64,000 nucleotides of DNA from Amycolatopsis thermophila (GCF_030814215.1 NZ_JAUSUT010000001.1:1922001-1986000), one strand, 5' to 3'; counted from the stretch's first letter, positions 48,698-57,406 are shown. The notes: generated by a model from the letters alone, not told the origin. Program-made: numbers and translations.

Positions 48698-49155
48698 CCC
48701 CAGCATGTCGAGCCGCCCGGGTGAAGCTCGGAGTACCGCTTAATGGCCGTGCAGTTGCCGAGGTAGGCGGAGTAGTCGTCGAGCGTGCCCAGCACGCCGT
48801 CCGGTGGCGGTTCCGCGTAGACGCCGGGGGCAAGCATGACCATCCGGTCACCTTCGACCCACTGCGTGTACCGGTGGTCGACCTGGCTCTTCGGCACGAA
48901 CTTCGGGTACTCCGAGCGCGGCGTGGTGGTCGTACTGCTGGGCCGCACCGACGAACTGGTCGTCGTCGTGGTGCTGGTGGTGGTCGGCACGGGGGCTGCC
49001 GTGGTCGACGGCCGCATGACCGCTTGAGTCGGCGGCGAGGCGGCCGCCGGCTCATCGTGACCGGAAGTGAAGAGCGCGATGCCGCCCCCGATCACCGCAC
49101 CCGCCACGATTACGCCGATGCCGAAGATGGCAATCTCGCGCCGGCTGAGTTTCAT
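48694..49155 (-). CDS. Membrane-anchored Thr/Ser-rich surface protein, minus-strand moron
   Basis: A 153-residue protein inserted against the late operon between terminase and portal. The N-terminus has a helix (EIAIFGIGVIVAGAVIGGGI). Residues 40-85 are a Ser/Thr/Pro spacer with long threonine runs, and the last 65 residues are a small domain with two cysteines (YLGNCTAIKRY and GSTCWG). The protein is probably exported and folded outside the cell. It has GGGGAC before ATG 49155. Opposite orientation suggests separate expression in the lysogen. Confidence 0.7.
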   Translation of the reverse strand: MKLSRREIAIFGIGVIVAGAVIGGGIALFTSGHDEPAAASPPTQAVMRPSTTAAPVPTTTSTTTTTSSSVRPSSTTTTPRSEYPKFVPKSQVDHRYTQWVEGDRMVMLAPGVYAEPPPDGVLGTLDDYSAYLGNCTAIKRYSELHPGGSTCWG

Positions 49156-49244
49156 CGGGTCCCCCTGTTGCCTCGTCTCGATCGGGTATGTCGCGTTCGG
49201 CCGCTTTCCGTTACCGCGTGACACCGTGCGGCGACGCTCGCGCG

Positions 49245-50786
49245 GTGCTGATTCGCCCGGATTCCCAGTGGCCGCCGCCCGGTGCGGCGAAGATGCGGAA
49301 GCGCTGGCCGTCGTGGCGTGCCTGGTGGTCCGGCGACTTCGACGAGCTGCGGAAGCACGCGCCCGCGACCGCGCCGAACGGGTACTGGGCGAAGCGGGAC
49401 CGGCACCCCGAGGACCGGCAGGTGCATCTGCCGCTGGCGGCGGACATCGCCCGCACCTCGGCCGAGCTGGTGTTCGGCGACACCCAGGCGCTCGACTTCG
49501 GCCCGCTGCAGGACTCGTGGGAGGAGCTGGCGCAGGACATCGGGTGGACGAACTCCCTGCTTGAAGCCGGGGAAGTCGACGCCGCGCTCGGCGGGGTGTT
49601 CCTGCGGCCGGCGTGGGACAAGGCTGTCGCGAACCATCCGTTGCTGACCGCGGTCCCCGTCGACGAGGCGCTGCCCGAGTTCCGGTTCGGGATGCTGTGG
49701 CAGGTCACGTTCGTGACCGAGCTGGGCGAGCGGGATGGGTTCTGGTGGCGGTGGCTGGAGCACCATGAGCGCGGCCAGATCCGGCACGAGCTGTGGAAGG
49801 GCACCGCGACGAACATCGGCCGCGCCGTGGCGCTGGCCGACCAGCCCGAGACAGCGCCGCTCGCCGCGGGCGAGGATGGCGGGCTCATCGACACCACCCC
49901 GATCCGGCCGGACGGGGGCCTGCTCGTCGACTACATCCCGAACGACCTGCCGCAGCCGCTCGACCGGCTCCCGTTCGGCCGGTCCGACCTGCAGGGCATC
50001 GAGTCGGCGCTCGACATGCTCGACACGACGTGGGACTCGTGGATGCGGGACCTCGACCTCGGCAAGGGCCGGGTCATCGTGTCCTCCGAGATGCTGGACG
50101 GCATCGCGCCGGCGCCGCGGTCGACCGGGCATGTGCAGACCGCGACCGACCGGTTCTTCGGTCGCCTCCGCCGCGGCACCCCGACGAAGGTGTTCGACGA
50201 GGACGCCAAGGTGTTCACCCCGCTGCCGGGCCTGCCGCCGGACGACGGCGGGAAGGTCACGCCGATCACGCACGTGCAGTTCCAGTTGCGGGTGCAGGAG
50301 CACGCCGACACCGCGATGGCGCTGGTCGAGCAGATCGTGTCGCGGGCCGGATACGCGCCGCAGACGTTCGGCCAGGACGTCGACGGGCAGATCTCCGGCA
50401 CCTCGCGCCGGCTGCGGGAGCGGCGCACGTACACCACGCGGAACCGGAAGCGCCGGTACGCGCGCAGCGCGATCGAGCGGACCGCCGAGACGCTGATGCT
50501 GATCGCCGCGACCGACTTCGGCGGAGAGCGGCCGACCGAGCGGCCGAAGCTGGACTGGCGCGACACCGACCAGTCCGATCCGAAGGAGACCGCGGAGACG
50601 ATCAACACCCTCCGCATGGCCGAGGCGATGTCGACCGAGATCGCCGTGCGCATGGCTCACCCCGACTGGGACGACACCCAGGTCAAGGAAGAGGTCGGCC
50701 GCATCAAGGCCGAGCGCGCGACCGCCCCGGCGCCGAGCGGATTCGAGACCCCCGACCAGCTTGACGACGAGGAGCCGCAGGCGTGA
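49245..50786 (+). CDS. Portal protein (SPP1 gp6-like)
   Basis: A protein of about 513 residues. The early signature DSQWPPPGAAKMRKRWPSW and the later blocks VHLPLAADIARTSAELVFGD, TWDSWMRDLDLGKGRVIV and TFGQDVDGQISGTSRRLRER fit actinophage portals of the SPP1-gp6 superfamily. The portal forms the twelve-fold ring for DNA entry. The start is uncertain: GTG 49245 places the conserved block at the N-terminus, while ATG 49188 would add 19 residues with poorer codons. The C-terminal 60 residues are acidic and probably disordered. Confidence 0.85.
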   Translation: MLIRPDSQWPPPGAAKMRKRWPSWRAWWSGDFDELRKHAPATAPNGYWAKRDRHPEDRQVHLPLAADIARTSAELVFGDTQALDFGPLQDSWEELAQDIGWTNSLLEAGEVDAALGGVFLRPAWDKAVANHPLLTAVPVDEALPEFRFGMLWQVTFVTELGERDGFWWRWLEHHERGQIRHELWKGTATNIGRAVALADQPETAPLAAGEDGGLIDTTPIRPDGGLLVDYIPNDLPQPLDRLPFGRSDLQGIESALDMLDTTWDSWMRDLDLGKGRVIVSSEMLDGIAPAPRSTGHVQTATDRFFGRLRRGTPTKVFDEDAKVFTPLPGLPPDDGGKVTPITHVQFQLRVQEHADTAMALVEQIVSRAGYAPQTFGQDVDGQISGTSRRLRERRTYTTRNRKRRYARSAIERTAETLMLIAATDFGGERPTERPKLDWRDTDQSDPKETAETINTLRMAEAMSTEIAVRMAHPDWDDTQVKEEVGRIKAERATAPAPSGFETPDQLDDEEPQA

Positions 50787-51352
50787 GGTACTTCTACGAC
50801 ACCGAGTTCCTCGAAGACGGCCGCACGATCGAGCTGATCTCGATCGGCATCGTCTGCGAGGACGGCCGCGAGTACTACGCGGTGAACCGCGACTTCCGAT
50901 GGAAGCGCATCGCGGGCCGCCGCTGGTGGGCGCCGTGGCGGATCGTGACCCGGAACCAGTGGCTCGCGGACAACGTCGTCCCGTCTCTGCCTCGCCTGCA
51001 CGGCGACGCGATCCTCCACTGCGCTGGGCGGGGGCCGCTCGGACGGCTGGACTGGCAGGCTCCAGAGATGCGGCGACGGGCCGCCATCGCCCTGCAGGTC
51101 CGTGACTTCCTGCTCGCAGGAGGCGACGAGCCCGAGCTGTGGGCCTACTACGGCGCCTACGACCACGTCGCCCTCTGCCAGCTCTTCGGCACGATGATGC
51201 AGCTCCCGGACGGCATGCCCATGTTCACCCACGAGCTGATGCAGCTGTGGGAGCAGGCCGGGCGCCCGGAGAAGCCCTCGCAGCAGGACGAGCACAACGC
51301 CCTCGCCGACGCCCGCTGGAACCGGGCGCTCTACGAGACCTGTCGTGACTGA
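50783..51352 (+). CDS. DEDDh 3'-5' exoribonuclease of the RNase AS type
   Basis: A 189-residue protein. It opens with YFYDTEFLEDG, whose Asp and Glu are the first DEDDh pair. It continues with TIELISIGIVCEDG and ELWAYYGAYDHVALCQLFG (third acidic residue) and ends with EHNALADARWNRALYE (His and last Asp). These match Rv2179c-type RNase AS, which trims adenylate tails. It sits between portal and head protein genes, an unusual place. GTG overlaps the portal stop. A phage role in RNA decay is inferred. Confidence 0.8.
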   Translation: MRYFYDTEFLEDGRTIELISIGIVCEDGREYYAVNRDFRWKRIAGRRWWAPWRIVTRNQWLADNVVPSLPRLHGDAILHCAGRGPLGRLDWQAPEMRRRAAIALQVRDFLLAGGDEPELWAYYGAYDHVALCQLFGTMMQLPDGMPMFTHELMQLWEQAGRPEKPSQQDEHNALADARWNRALYETCRD

Positions 51353-53279
51353 GCCGGGCCCGGCGACGGGCGCGGCGGTCGCGGCCCTGATGGGCGTGAA
51401 CCCGGCCGACGCCGCCGCGGTCCTCAAGACGCTGCTCGACGTGTGGGACCTCGCCGCAGAGCGCATGATCGAAGCCGTTGCCCGCCGGCTCGCCCGCGGC
51501 ATCACCGAGGACGGCTGGGCCGAGCGGAAGGGCCGCGAAGTGCTCGCGGTGCGGGACGAGCTGCTGGCGATCGTGCAGCGCCTCGACACCGACACCCCGG
51601 GCATGGCGCGCCGCGCCCTGGAAGAGGCGTACGACCTCGGGCGCCGGGCGGCGACCACGCTCGACGTGTCGTCGATCCGGACTCGCACGGACGAGGTGCT
51701 GACGCTCGCGCAACGCTACGTCGGACAGCTCCGCGGCACGTTCGTGCCCGTGCTGCGCGCCGAGCTGGACCTGTACCAGCGGGCCGTGGTCGAGACCGAG
51801 CTTCTGATGCAGACCGGCACGATGGTCCGCCGCGAAGCGGTCGCCCAGGTCGTCGACCGGCTCCAAGCCCAGGGCCGGGACCGGTTCCTCGACGACCAGG
51901 GACGCCGCTGGCACCTCGACACCTACGCCCGCATGGCCGGCCGGACCGTCGCCGGGCACGCCGCGGTGCAAGGCCAACTCGATCGCATGGTCGTTGAGGG
52001 CCGGGACCTGGTCGTCATCTCCGACTCGCCGCGCGAGTGCCCGATGTGCCGGCCGTGGGAAGGGAAGCTGCTGTCGATCTCCGGCGGCCGGGTCGGCGAG
52101 CGCGTCGACGGTCACCGGGTGGTGGCGCCGCTTGCCGAGGCGCGGGCGGCCGGGCTGTGGCATCCGAACTGCACGCACCGCGCCGACCCCTACGCGGCCG
52201 GGCTCACCCGGGTCCCGAAGGCGGACGCGAATCCTGAGGGCTACGAGCAGCAGCAGAAGCTGCGGCAGCTCGAGCGGCGGGCCCGCGAGCTGAAACGCAG
52301 ACTGACCGCGGCCGAGCAGTTCGGGCGCGACAACGCCACCGCCCGGAAGCTGCGCAAGGAGATCCGGGACAACTCAGCCGCGATCAAGGCGCACACCGAG
52401 TCCACCGGGCAGCTACGCCGCCGCGACCGCGAACGCCCCGTCGACGACACCCGGCCGCCCGAGCCGCCGCGCGACCGCGACGAGCCACCCGCGCCACCTC
52501 CGCCCCCGCCCGAGCCCGAGCGGGATGAGCCTCGCCGCCCGCTGATCGACGACCTGATTCCGCGCGAGTCCCCGGACGACGCCGAGCGCGACCGCATCCG
52601 CGAAGACGTCTACTCGGTGTTCGAGGACCAGGAGTTCGGCGACTTCCTCGTCGACATCAACGAGGTCCGCTTCAGCACCAACAAGCTGATCATCGGCGGG
52701 AACATTCACCACACCGACGGCATGCAAGCCGGGTACGTGGTGCGCGGCTTCTACCGCGAGGACGACGGCACGCTGTGGGTCGATCACAACTACCTTGAGC
52801 TGGAGCCGGAGTACCAGGGCCAGGGCTTCGCGACAGCGTTCAACGGGTTCCTCTACGACTGGTACCGCGAGTCCGGCGTCGAGTACGTCGAGGTCCACGC
52901 GGACATCGACGTCGGCGGCTACACCTGGGCGCGGCAAGGTTTCGACTTCGCGGACGCGGAGGCCGCCGAAACCATCATTGACCTGCTCGAATACGAGCTG
53001 CGCGACCTCCACCGGTCGATGGACGACATCACGGTCCAGCTCGGCGAACACGTCGACGGCCCGCGCCGCCAGCAGCTTGAGCAACTGCGCGACCGCGCGC
53101 GCCATGAAATCGCCGCGGCGGAAGCTATCCTGGACCGGGCGTACACCTACCCGTTCGGCAGCGATGAGTACCCGACCGCCTACGAGATCAGCCAGGCTGG
53201 CCGCACGGACGGGTCGGACGACTGGATCGGCAAACGGGCGATGCTCGGCTCGGACTGGCAGGGAAGGCGGTGGTTGTGA
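51345..53279 (+). CDS. Minor head (MuF-type) protein fused to an acetyltransferase-like C-terminal domain
   Basis: The product is 644 residues. The N-terminal 300 are a phage minor capsid/MuF domain with the cysteine/histidine signature SPRECPMCRPWEGK (about 228-241) and LWHPNCTHRADP (about 270). A helical segment and a proline-rich linker (about 365-400) follow. Residues 424-540 look like a GNAT fold, with YQGQGFATAFNGFLYDWY (acetyl-CoA loop, about 489) and DVGGYTWARQGFDF. The last 100 are helical. MuF proteins carrying toxin-like C-termini are known in temperate phages. Toxicity here is inferred. The start overlaps the exonuclease gene. Confidence 0.78.
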   Translation: MTEPGPATGAAVAALMGVNPADAAAVLKTLLDVWDLAAERMIEAVARRLARGITEDGWAERKGREVLAVRDELLAIVQRLDTDTPGMARRALEEAYDLGRRAATTLDVSSIRTRTDEVLTLAQRYVGQLRGTFVPVLRAELDLYQRAVVETELLMQTGTMVRREAVAQVVDRLQAQGRDRFLDDQGRRWHLDTYARMAGRTVAGHAAVQGQLDRMVVEGRDLVVISDSPRECPMCRPWEGKLLSISGGRVGERVDGHRVVAPLAEARAAGLWHPNCTHRADPYAAGLTRVPKADANPEGYEQQQKLRQLERRARELKRRLTAAEQFGRDNATARKLRKEIRDNSAAIKAHTESTGQLRRRDRERPVDDTRPPEPPRDRDEPPAPPPPPPEPERDEPRRPLIDDLIPRESPDDAERDRIREDVYSVFEDQEFGDFLVDINEVRFSTNKLIIGGNIHHTDGMQAGYVVRGFYREDDGTLWVDHNYLELEPEYQGQGFATAFNGFLYDWYRESGVEYVEVHADIDVGGYTWARQGFDFADAEAAETIIDLLEYELRDLHRSMDDITVQLGEHVDGPRRQQLEQLRDRARHEIAAAEAILDRAYTYPFGSDEYPTAYEISQAGRTDGSDDWIGKRAMLGSDWQGRRWL

Positions 53280-53542
53280 TGGCTCGCGACGGCCGTGCTG
53301 TGCCCCCGTCGCCGGAGAAGCGGCGCCGGCTGAACGAGCTGGCCGACTGGCATCAGGAGTGGGCGCGCCGCAACCTCGACCGGGCCGAGTTCGATCGCGG
53401 ACGGGCGCGGGCGAAGTCGCCGTCGGACTACAACCTGCATTACCTGGATGTGAACCCGTCGGCCGACGCCGAGGACGAGTTCCAGGCGCGGGCTCGCGAG
53501 ATCATGGGCCTCGGCCCGGACGGTTCTCGGCGCGAGGCGTAA
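53279..53542 (+). CDS. Small protein coupled to the MuF fusion; possible partner or immunity protein
   Basis: An 87-residue helical, charged protein (EKRRRLNELADWHQEWARRN, then YNLHYLDVNPSADAEDEFQA). ATG at 53279 overlaps the MuF stop (TGATG) and GGAAGG precedes it. No family is recognised. Its position directly after a MuF-fusion gene is where antitoxin or immunity genes are found, but a structural role is equally possible. Confidence 0.55.
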   Translation: MARDGRAVPPSPEKRRRLNELADWHQEWARRNLDRAEFDRGRARAKSPSDYNLHYLDVNPSADAEDEFQARAREIMGLGPDGSRREA

Positions 53543-53565
53543 CACTCGGCGCTGACGATCGGCGG

Positions 53566-53904
53566 GTGAAGACGAAGACCTGCGCCCTGATCGCCGCCGT
53601 CGCCGCGACCGCCGCCGTGCTGACCGCCTGCAAGGTGAGCGGCACCGTCGAGTGCTCGCCGGACGACCAGTCCTGCCGAATCGACGTGACGCGGGTGACC
53701 GCCCCGCCGACGACCTCGACATCCCGCTCGAGCACCAAACCACCCGGTACGACGATGCCGCCCGAGGCGACGACCAGTGCACAGCCGACCAGCACGAGCA
53801 ACCCGCCGACCACGCTGGCACCGCCTTCGACGTACCCATCACCCAGCAGCACGGCCTCGAGCTCTCCGTCGGAGCCGAGCGCATCCCCGACGCCGACGAG
53901 CTGA
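53566..53904 (+). CDS. Prophage-encoded lipoprotein with Ser/Thr/Pro-rich tail
   Basis: A 112-residue protein from GTG 53566. The signal peptide ends in a lipobox (CALIAAVAATAAVLTACKVS, acylated Cys22). Two more cysteines follow (ECSPDDQSC), and the last 65 residues are almost only Pro, Ser and Thr. It would be anchored outside the membrane. Lipoproteins in prophages can block superinfection or act in lysis. It lies between MuF and scaffold genes. Confidence 0.65.
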   Translation: MKTKTCALIAAVAATAAVLTACKVSGTVECSPDDQSCRIDVTRVTAPPTTSTSRSSTKPPGTTMPPEATTSAQPTSTSNPPTTLAPPSTYPSPSSTASSSPSEPSASPTPTS

Positions 53905-53936
53905 TGGGGTGACACGGCGCTCGCACCGTGGGCGCC

Positions 53937-54662
53937 GTGACTGATTCCACCACCACTCCGGCCGGTTCCACCAGCACCGGCGCGACCACCGACGACAAGC
54001 AGAACGTCCAGCAGCCCCCGGCCGGCGGCGACGGGCAGCAGCAGCCGCCCGCGGGCCAGCAGCCCACCGCCGGCACGGGCCAGCAGCCCGCCGACGGCCA
54101 GCACGGCGATGGCGGCAAGACGTTCACCCAGGCCGACCTGGACCGGATCATCTCCGACCGGCTGGGCAAGGCCGAGCAGTCCTGGCAGCAGAAGCAGGCC
54201 GACCAGAACAAGAAGATCGCCCAGGCACTCGGGCTCGCCCCGGACGAGGAGGTCGACCCGGCGAAGGCGCTCGAGCAGGCGCAGACCACCGCGACTCAGG
54301 CGCAGGAGCGCGCGGACCGAGCCGAGGCGAAGGTGCTCGCCGCCGCCGCCGGGATCAACCCGAAGCGGGTCGACGCGTTCGTGAAGCTGTGCGAGATCTC
54401 GGGCGCGCTCAAGGGGGTGGACCGCTCGGACGAGAAGGCGGTCGCCGCCGCGATCAAGGGCGCCGTCGAGAAGGGCGTCGAGGAGTACCCGGAGTTCAAG
54501 GGCGGCACGCTGCCGAACGCCTCCGGCGGGGACCGCTCGGGCGGCCAGCAGCAGACGGTCACGCTGGAGCAGTTCAAGGCGATGGACGTCGACGAGCGCA
54601 CGAAGCTGTACAGGGAGAACGAGGGCCTGTACAAGCAGCTCGCCGCCGAGGCGAAGAAGTGA
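53937..54662 (+). CDS. Capsid scaffolding protein
   Basis: A protein of about 241 residues. The N-terminal 60 are a Gln/Pro/Gly/Thr linker. Then KTFTQADLDRIISDRLGKAE starts the helical scaffold region seen before many actinophage capsid genes. A long coiled coil (about 100-135) and an acidic C-terminus (SGGDRSGGQQQTVTLEQFKA) complete the pattern. Scaffolds guide head assembly and then leave. GTG at 53928 is an alternative start. It lies immediately upstream of the capsid gene. Confidence 0.82.
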   Translation: MTDSTTTPAGSTSTGATTDDKQNVQQPPAGGDGQQQPPAGQQPTAGTGQQPADGQHGDGGKTFTQADLDRIISDRLGKAEQSWQQKQADQNKKIAQALGLAPDEEVDPAKALEQAQTTATQAQERADRAEAKVLAAAAGINPKRVDAFVKLCEISGALKGVDRSDEKAVAAAIKGAVEKGVEEYPEFKGGTLPNASGGDRSGGQQQTVTLEQFKAMDVDERTKLYRENEGLYKQLAAEAKK

Positions 54663-54839
54663 CGCGCGGCCGGGCGGTGACACCGTCCGGCCACCTTCAC
54701 ATCCGGAGGGATTCCCCGGCTACTCCACCGGGCGCCGACGGGCGGTAAACGGGACGGGGCGCGCAAGCGCAGGAGGAGCAGTACCCGAGCACTCCCTCGG
54801 GCGCAGACGAGCGAATCGTCCGTCCGAAGGAGATTCCCC

Positions 54840-55682
54840 GTGGCGCAGACCACGAGTGCCGACCTCGAACCGATCATCCCCGAGGTCTGGGCCGACATGC
54901 TCGAAGCTGACATCCCCAACGCGATCCGGTTCGCGCCGCTCGCGAACGTCGACACCCGACTCGAAGGCCAGCCCGGCGACCGCATCAAGTACCCGTGGTG
55001 GCAGTACATCGGCGACGCGGCCGACATCGCGGAGACCGACGTCATCGTGCCGACCAAGATGGACACCGACGAAGAGTCGATGACCATCAAGGAAGCCGCG
55101 AAGGGCGTCGAGCTCACCGACCGCGCGCGGCTCTACCCGGTCGGCAACCCCGAGCGCGAGGCGCGCCGCCAGCTCACCCAGGGCGTCGCGCAGAAGATCG
55201 ACAACGACCTCGTGACCGTCGCCGCCTCGCCCGGAAACGGGCTCGTCACGGTCGGCGGCGCCACCCCAGTCCCGTTCACCGTCGACAACATGCTCGACGG
55301 CATCGCCGCGTTCGGCGAGCTGGACGAGGGCGAGTGGTCCGACGCCTTCGCCGGCGTCGTGATCTCGCCGAAGGAGCAGATCGAGGTCATGAAGGACGAG
55401 CGCGTCCAGACCGGCGACAAGGCCGGCGCGAACGCCACGCTCTTCAACGGCGCGATCGGCTCCCTCTGGGGCGTGCCGATCCTCGTGTCGAACCGGGTCG
55501 CCACGACCGGCGCGCTGCTCATCCGCCGGAACAGCCTGATCCTGGCGTACAAGCGGCGCCCGATCGTCGAGACCGACCGCGATATCCTCGCCCGCTCGAA
55601 CGTGATCACGACCAACGTGCACTACGGCGTGTTCCGTCCGAACCGGCGCAAGGGCGTCGCCAAGTTCGCCCCGCAGGCCTGA
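54840..55682 (+). CDS. Major capsid protein
   Basis: A 280-residue protein with strong codon bias. It starts TTSADLEPIIPEVWADMLEA and has DTRLEGQPGDRIKYPWWQYI and GSLWGVPILVSNRVATTGAL, all usual for HK97-fold capsid proteins of actinophages. It builds the icosahedral shell. The 177-base gap before it contains a small cccgag-cactcc-ctcggg hairpin (about 54,787) and AAGGAGA as ribosome site. It starts with GTG. Confidence 0.9.
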   Translation: MAQTTSADLEPIIPEVWADMLEADIPNAIRFAPLANVDTRLEGQPGDRIKYPWWQYIGDAADIAETDVIVPTKMDTDEESMTIKEAAKGVELTDRARLYPVGNPEREARRQLTQGVAQKIDNDLVTVAASPGNGLVTVGGATPVPFTVDNMLDGIAAFGELDEGEWSDAFAGVVISPKEQIEVMKDERVQTGDKAGANATLFNGAIGSLWGVPILVSNRVATTGALLIRRNSLILAYKRRPIVETDRDILARSNVITTNVHYGVFRPNRRKGVAKFAPQA

Positions 55683-55687
55683 CGCCG

Positions 55688-56056
55688 ATGCTGTACCGAC
55701 GGCACACGCAGGCCCGCCAGGTCGAGGCATCGAAGCGCGGCCCGGAGATGGACGACGGCAACGTCGGCTACGCCGAGACCACGCAGGGCCTCACCCCGCA
55801 GGGCGCGCAGGACAACGAGCAGGACCCGGACGGCGGTAAGCCGGCCGAGGATCCGCGGTCGAAGCCCGAGCTGCAGGAGGCGCTGAAAGCCCTCGGCAAG
55901 CCGGTCTCCGGCAACAAGGACGAGCTGGTCGAGCGGCTGGCCGAGGCCGAGCAGGAGCAGGCCGAGCTGCAGGCGCAGGCCCGCGAGCTGGAGCTTGACG
56001 ACTCCGGCACGGCCGAGGAGCTGCGCGCGCGGATCGACGCGAAGCTCGCCGAGTAG
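55688..56056 (+). CDS. Head protein with C-terminal SAP/HeH-like motif
   Basis: A 122-residue acidic protein. Residues 60-90 (SKPELQEALKALGKPVSGNK, then DELVERLAEAE) match the HeH/SAP helix-extended-loop-helix fold found in phage head proteins next to capsid genes. A coiled tail follows. It may bind DNA or decorate the capsid interior. ATG at 55688 is six bases after the capsid stop. Confidence 0.7.
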   Translation: MLYRRHTQARQVEASKRGPEMDDGNVGYAETTQGLTPQGAQDNEQDPDGGKPAEDPRSKPELQEALKALGKPVSGNKDELVERLAEAEQEQAELQAQARELELDDSGTAEELRARIDAKLAE

Positions 56057-56062
56057 GGAGCC

Positions 56063-56132
56063 GGGAACCCCCGGGCGTGAGGTCCGTGGTGGTGGATCGC
56101 CTGGGGAAGGTGGTCACGCACCGGGGGTTCCC
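56063..56132 (+). promoter_or_regulatory. 12-bp inverted repeat with long loop
   Basis: gggaacccccgg (56063-56074) and ccgggggttccc (56121-56132) are perfect complements 46 bases apart. They follow the SAP gene stop and precede the next ribosome site. A transcription or RNA-stability role after the capsid genes is possible. Confidence 0.45.
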
Positions 56133-56163
56133 ACCCTGTCATCATGGAGACGGAGGAAGACGC

Positions 56164-56361
56164 ATGCCGTGGTTAGCGCAGCGCGTGGGCGGTCACCCGC
56201 ACTACGCCTCTGCCGGGTCCGGCCTGGAAGCCGTGTACCGGCGGCTCGGCTACGTCGACGTGCCCGCGCCGGGTGCCGACGAGCAGGACGAGCCCGCCGA
56301 CACCGTCGAGCCGGACGACGCCGCTGACACTGCTGTCTCCTCCTCGCGCGACAGAGAATGA
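56164..56361 (+). CDS. Small acidic phage protein
   Basis: A 65-residue protein with GGAGGAAG before ATG 56164. It begins MPWLAQRVGGHPHYASAGSG and ends in a long acidic stretch. Similar small proteins sit beside capsid genes in actinophages. Function unknown. Confidence 0.6.
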   Translation: MPWLAQRVGGHPHYASAGSGLEAVYRRLGYVDVPAPGADEQDEPADTVEPDDAADTAVSSSRDRE

Positions 56362-56364
56362 CCG

Positions 56365-56694
56365 TTGGACCTGAGCGACCTCGGCCCCCTGCCCACCTAC
56401 GGCGGCGCCGGGATTCTGCTGGTGATCATCGCCGTCCTGACCCGGCTGTGGCTGACCGGTGAGAAGCGCCATGCCGACGAGATCAACCGCATGCGGGAGG
56501 CGCACGCCGCCGAGTTCGCCCGCATCAATGACGCGCACGATGCCGAACTGGCCGAGGTGAAGGCGGATGTCGCCGAACTCCGAGAGAAGTACGACGCCCT
56601 CGACAAACGCTTCGACGACGAGCGAGAACTCCGCCGCCGAACCGAGGACCAGCTCGCCGCCGCGCTCCGACAGATCAGGCCGCCTGATGCGTAG
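56365..56694 (+). CDS. Membrane-anchored coiled-coil protein
   Basis: A 109-residue protein starting at TTG 56365. One N-terminal helix (GAGILLVIIAVLTRLWL) is followed by about 75 residues of charged coiled coil (EFARINDAHDAELAEVKADV, then RFDDERELRRRTEDQLAAAL). It is likely part of the lysis group that follows and resembles spanin-like or holin-accessory proteins in layout only. Confidence 0.6.
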   Translation: MDLSDLGPLPTYGGAGILLVIIAVLTRLWLTGEKRHADEINRMREAHAAEFARINDAHDAELAEVKADVAELREKYDALDKRFDDERELRRRTEDQLAAALRQIRPPDA

Positions 56695-57382
56695 GACGAC
56701 AATCCTTGCTCTCATCATCTCCGTGCTCGCGCTCGCGGCGGCCGGCTGGGTGGTGTGGGCGCAGGTCGCGACCACGACGGACAAGGCGGCTGTCGAGGAG
56801 CAGGCGCAGTCCCTCGCTGACCGGGTCGCGGAGGCGTGCGCGAAGGGCGGCCAGGCGGCGGCCGAGTTGGGCCGCGCGTGCCAGCAGGCCGCTGAGGTGA
56901 AGCCCGGCCCGGACACCGCCGCGCCCGCCCCGACCGTCGACCCGGCCACCGTGCGGCAGGCCGCCCGCGCCGCGGTGCTCGACTACTGCGGCCAGCCGTC
57001 CGCCCCGTGCCGCGGTCCTGACGGTTCCACCCCGAACGTCGACGCCATCGTCGCGCAGGTGCTCACCCGCATCCCGGTCCCGAAGGATGGCACGGACGGC
57101 AAGGACGGTGACGACGCGCCGCCGCTGTCCGATGATCAGGTGTTCGCGCAGGTCGCCGCGTTCTGCAGTCAGCCGAGCGAACCCTGCCGCGGCCCGGCCG
57201 GCGCGAACGGCACGAACGGCGTCGACGGCAAGGACGGGCCGACGTGCCCGGAGGGCTACGAGCTGGGCGACGCGCTGATCACCGCGCCGAACGGCTCGAC
57301 CTACCAGGGCAAGGCATGCATCGACCCAGGGACGTCGCAGCCGCCGACCGAGCCCACGCCGCCAGCCAAGCCGACTAGGTGA
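56687..57382 (+). CDS. Exported or membrane-anchored phage protein with short collagen-like stretches
   Basis: A 231-residue protein. It has an N-terminal helix (TILALIISVLALAAAGWVVW), a helical region, and two repeats of a Cys-containing block (DYCGQPSAPCRGPDGS and AFCSQPSEPCRGPAGA). Each block is followed by GxxG-rich tracts (DGTDGKDGDD and NGTNGVDGKDG). The C-terminus is proline-rich. The pattern suggests an extracellular, perhaps trimeric, protein. It overlaps the coiled-coil gene and precedes the endolysin. Confidence 0.6.
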   Translation: MRRTTILALIISVLALAAAGWVVWAQVATTTDKAAVEEQAQSLADRVAEACAKGGQAAAELGRACQQAAEVKPGPDTAAPAPTVDPATVRQAARAAVLDYCGQPSAPCRGPDGSTPNVDAIVAQVLTRIPVPKDGTDGKDGDDAPPLSDDQVFAQVAAFCSQPSEPCRGPAGANGTNGVDGKDGPTCPEGYELGDALITAPNGSTYQGKACIDPGTSQPPTEPTPPAKPTR

Positions 57383-57406
57383 CAGCGGGCCCGCAACGTA
57401 GCGGGC

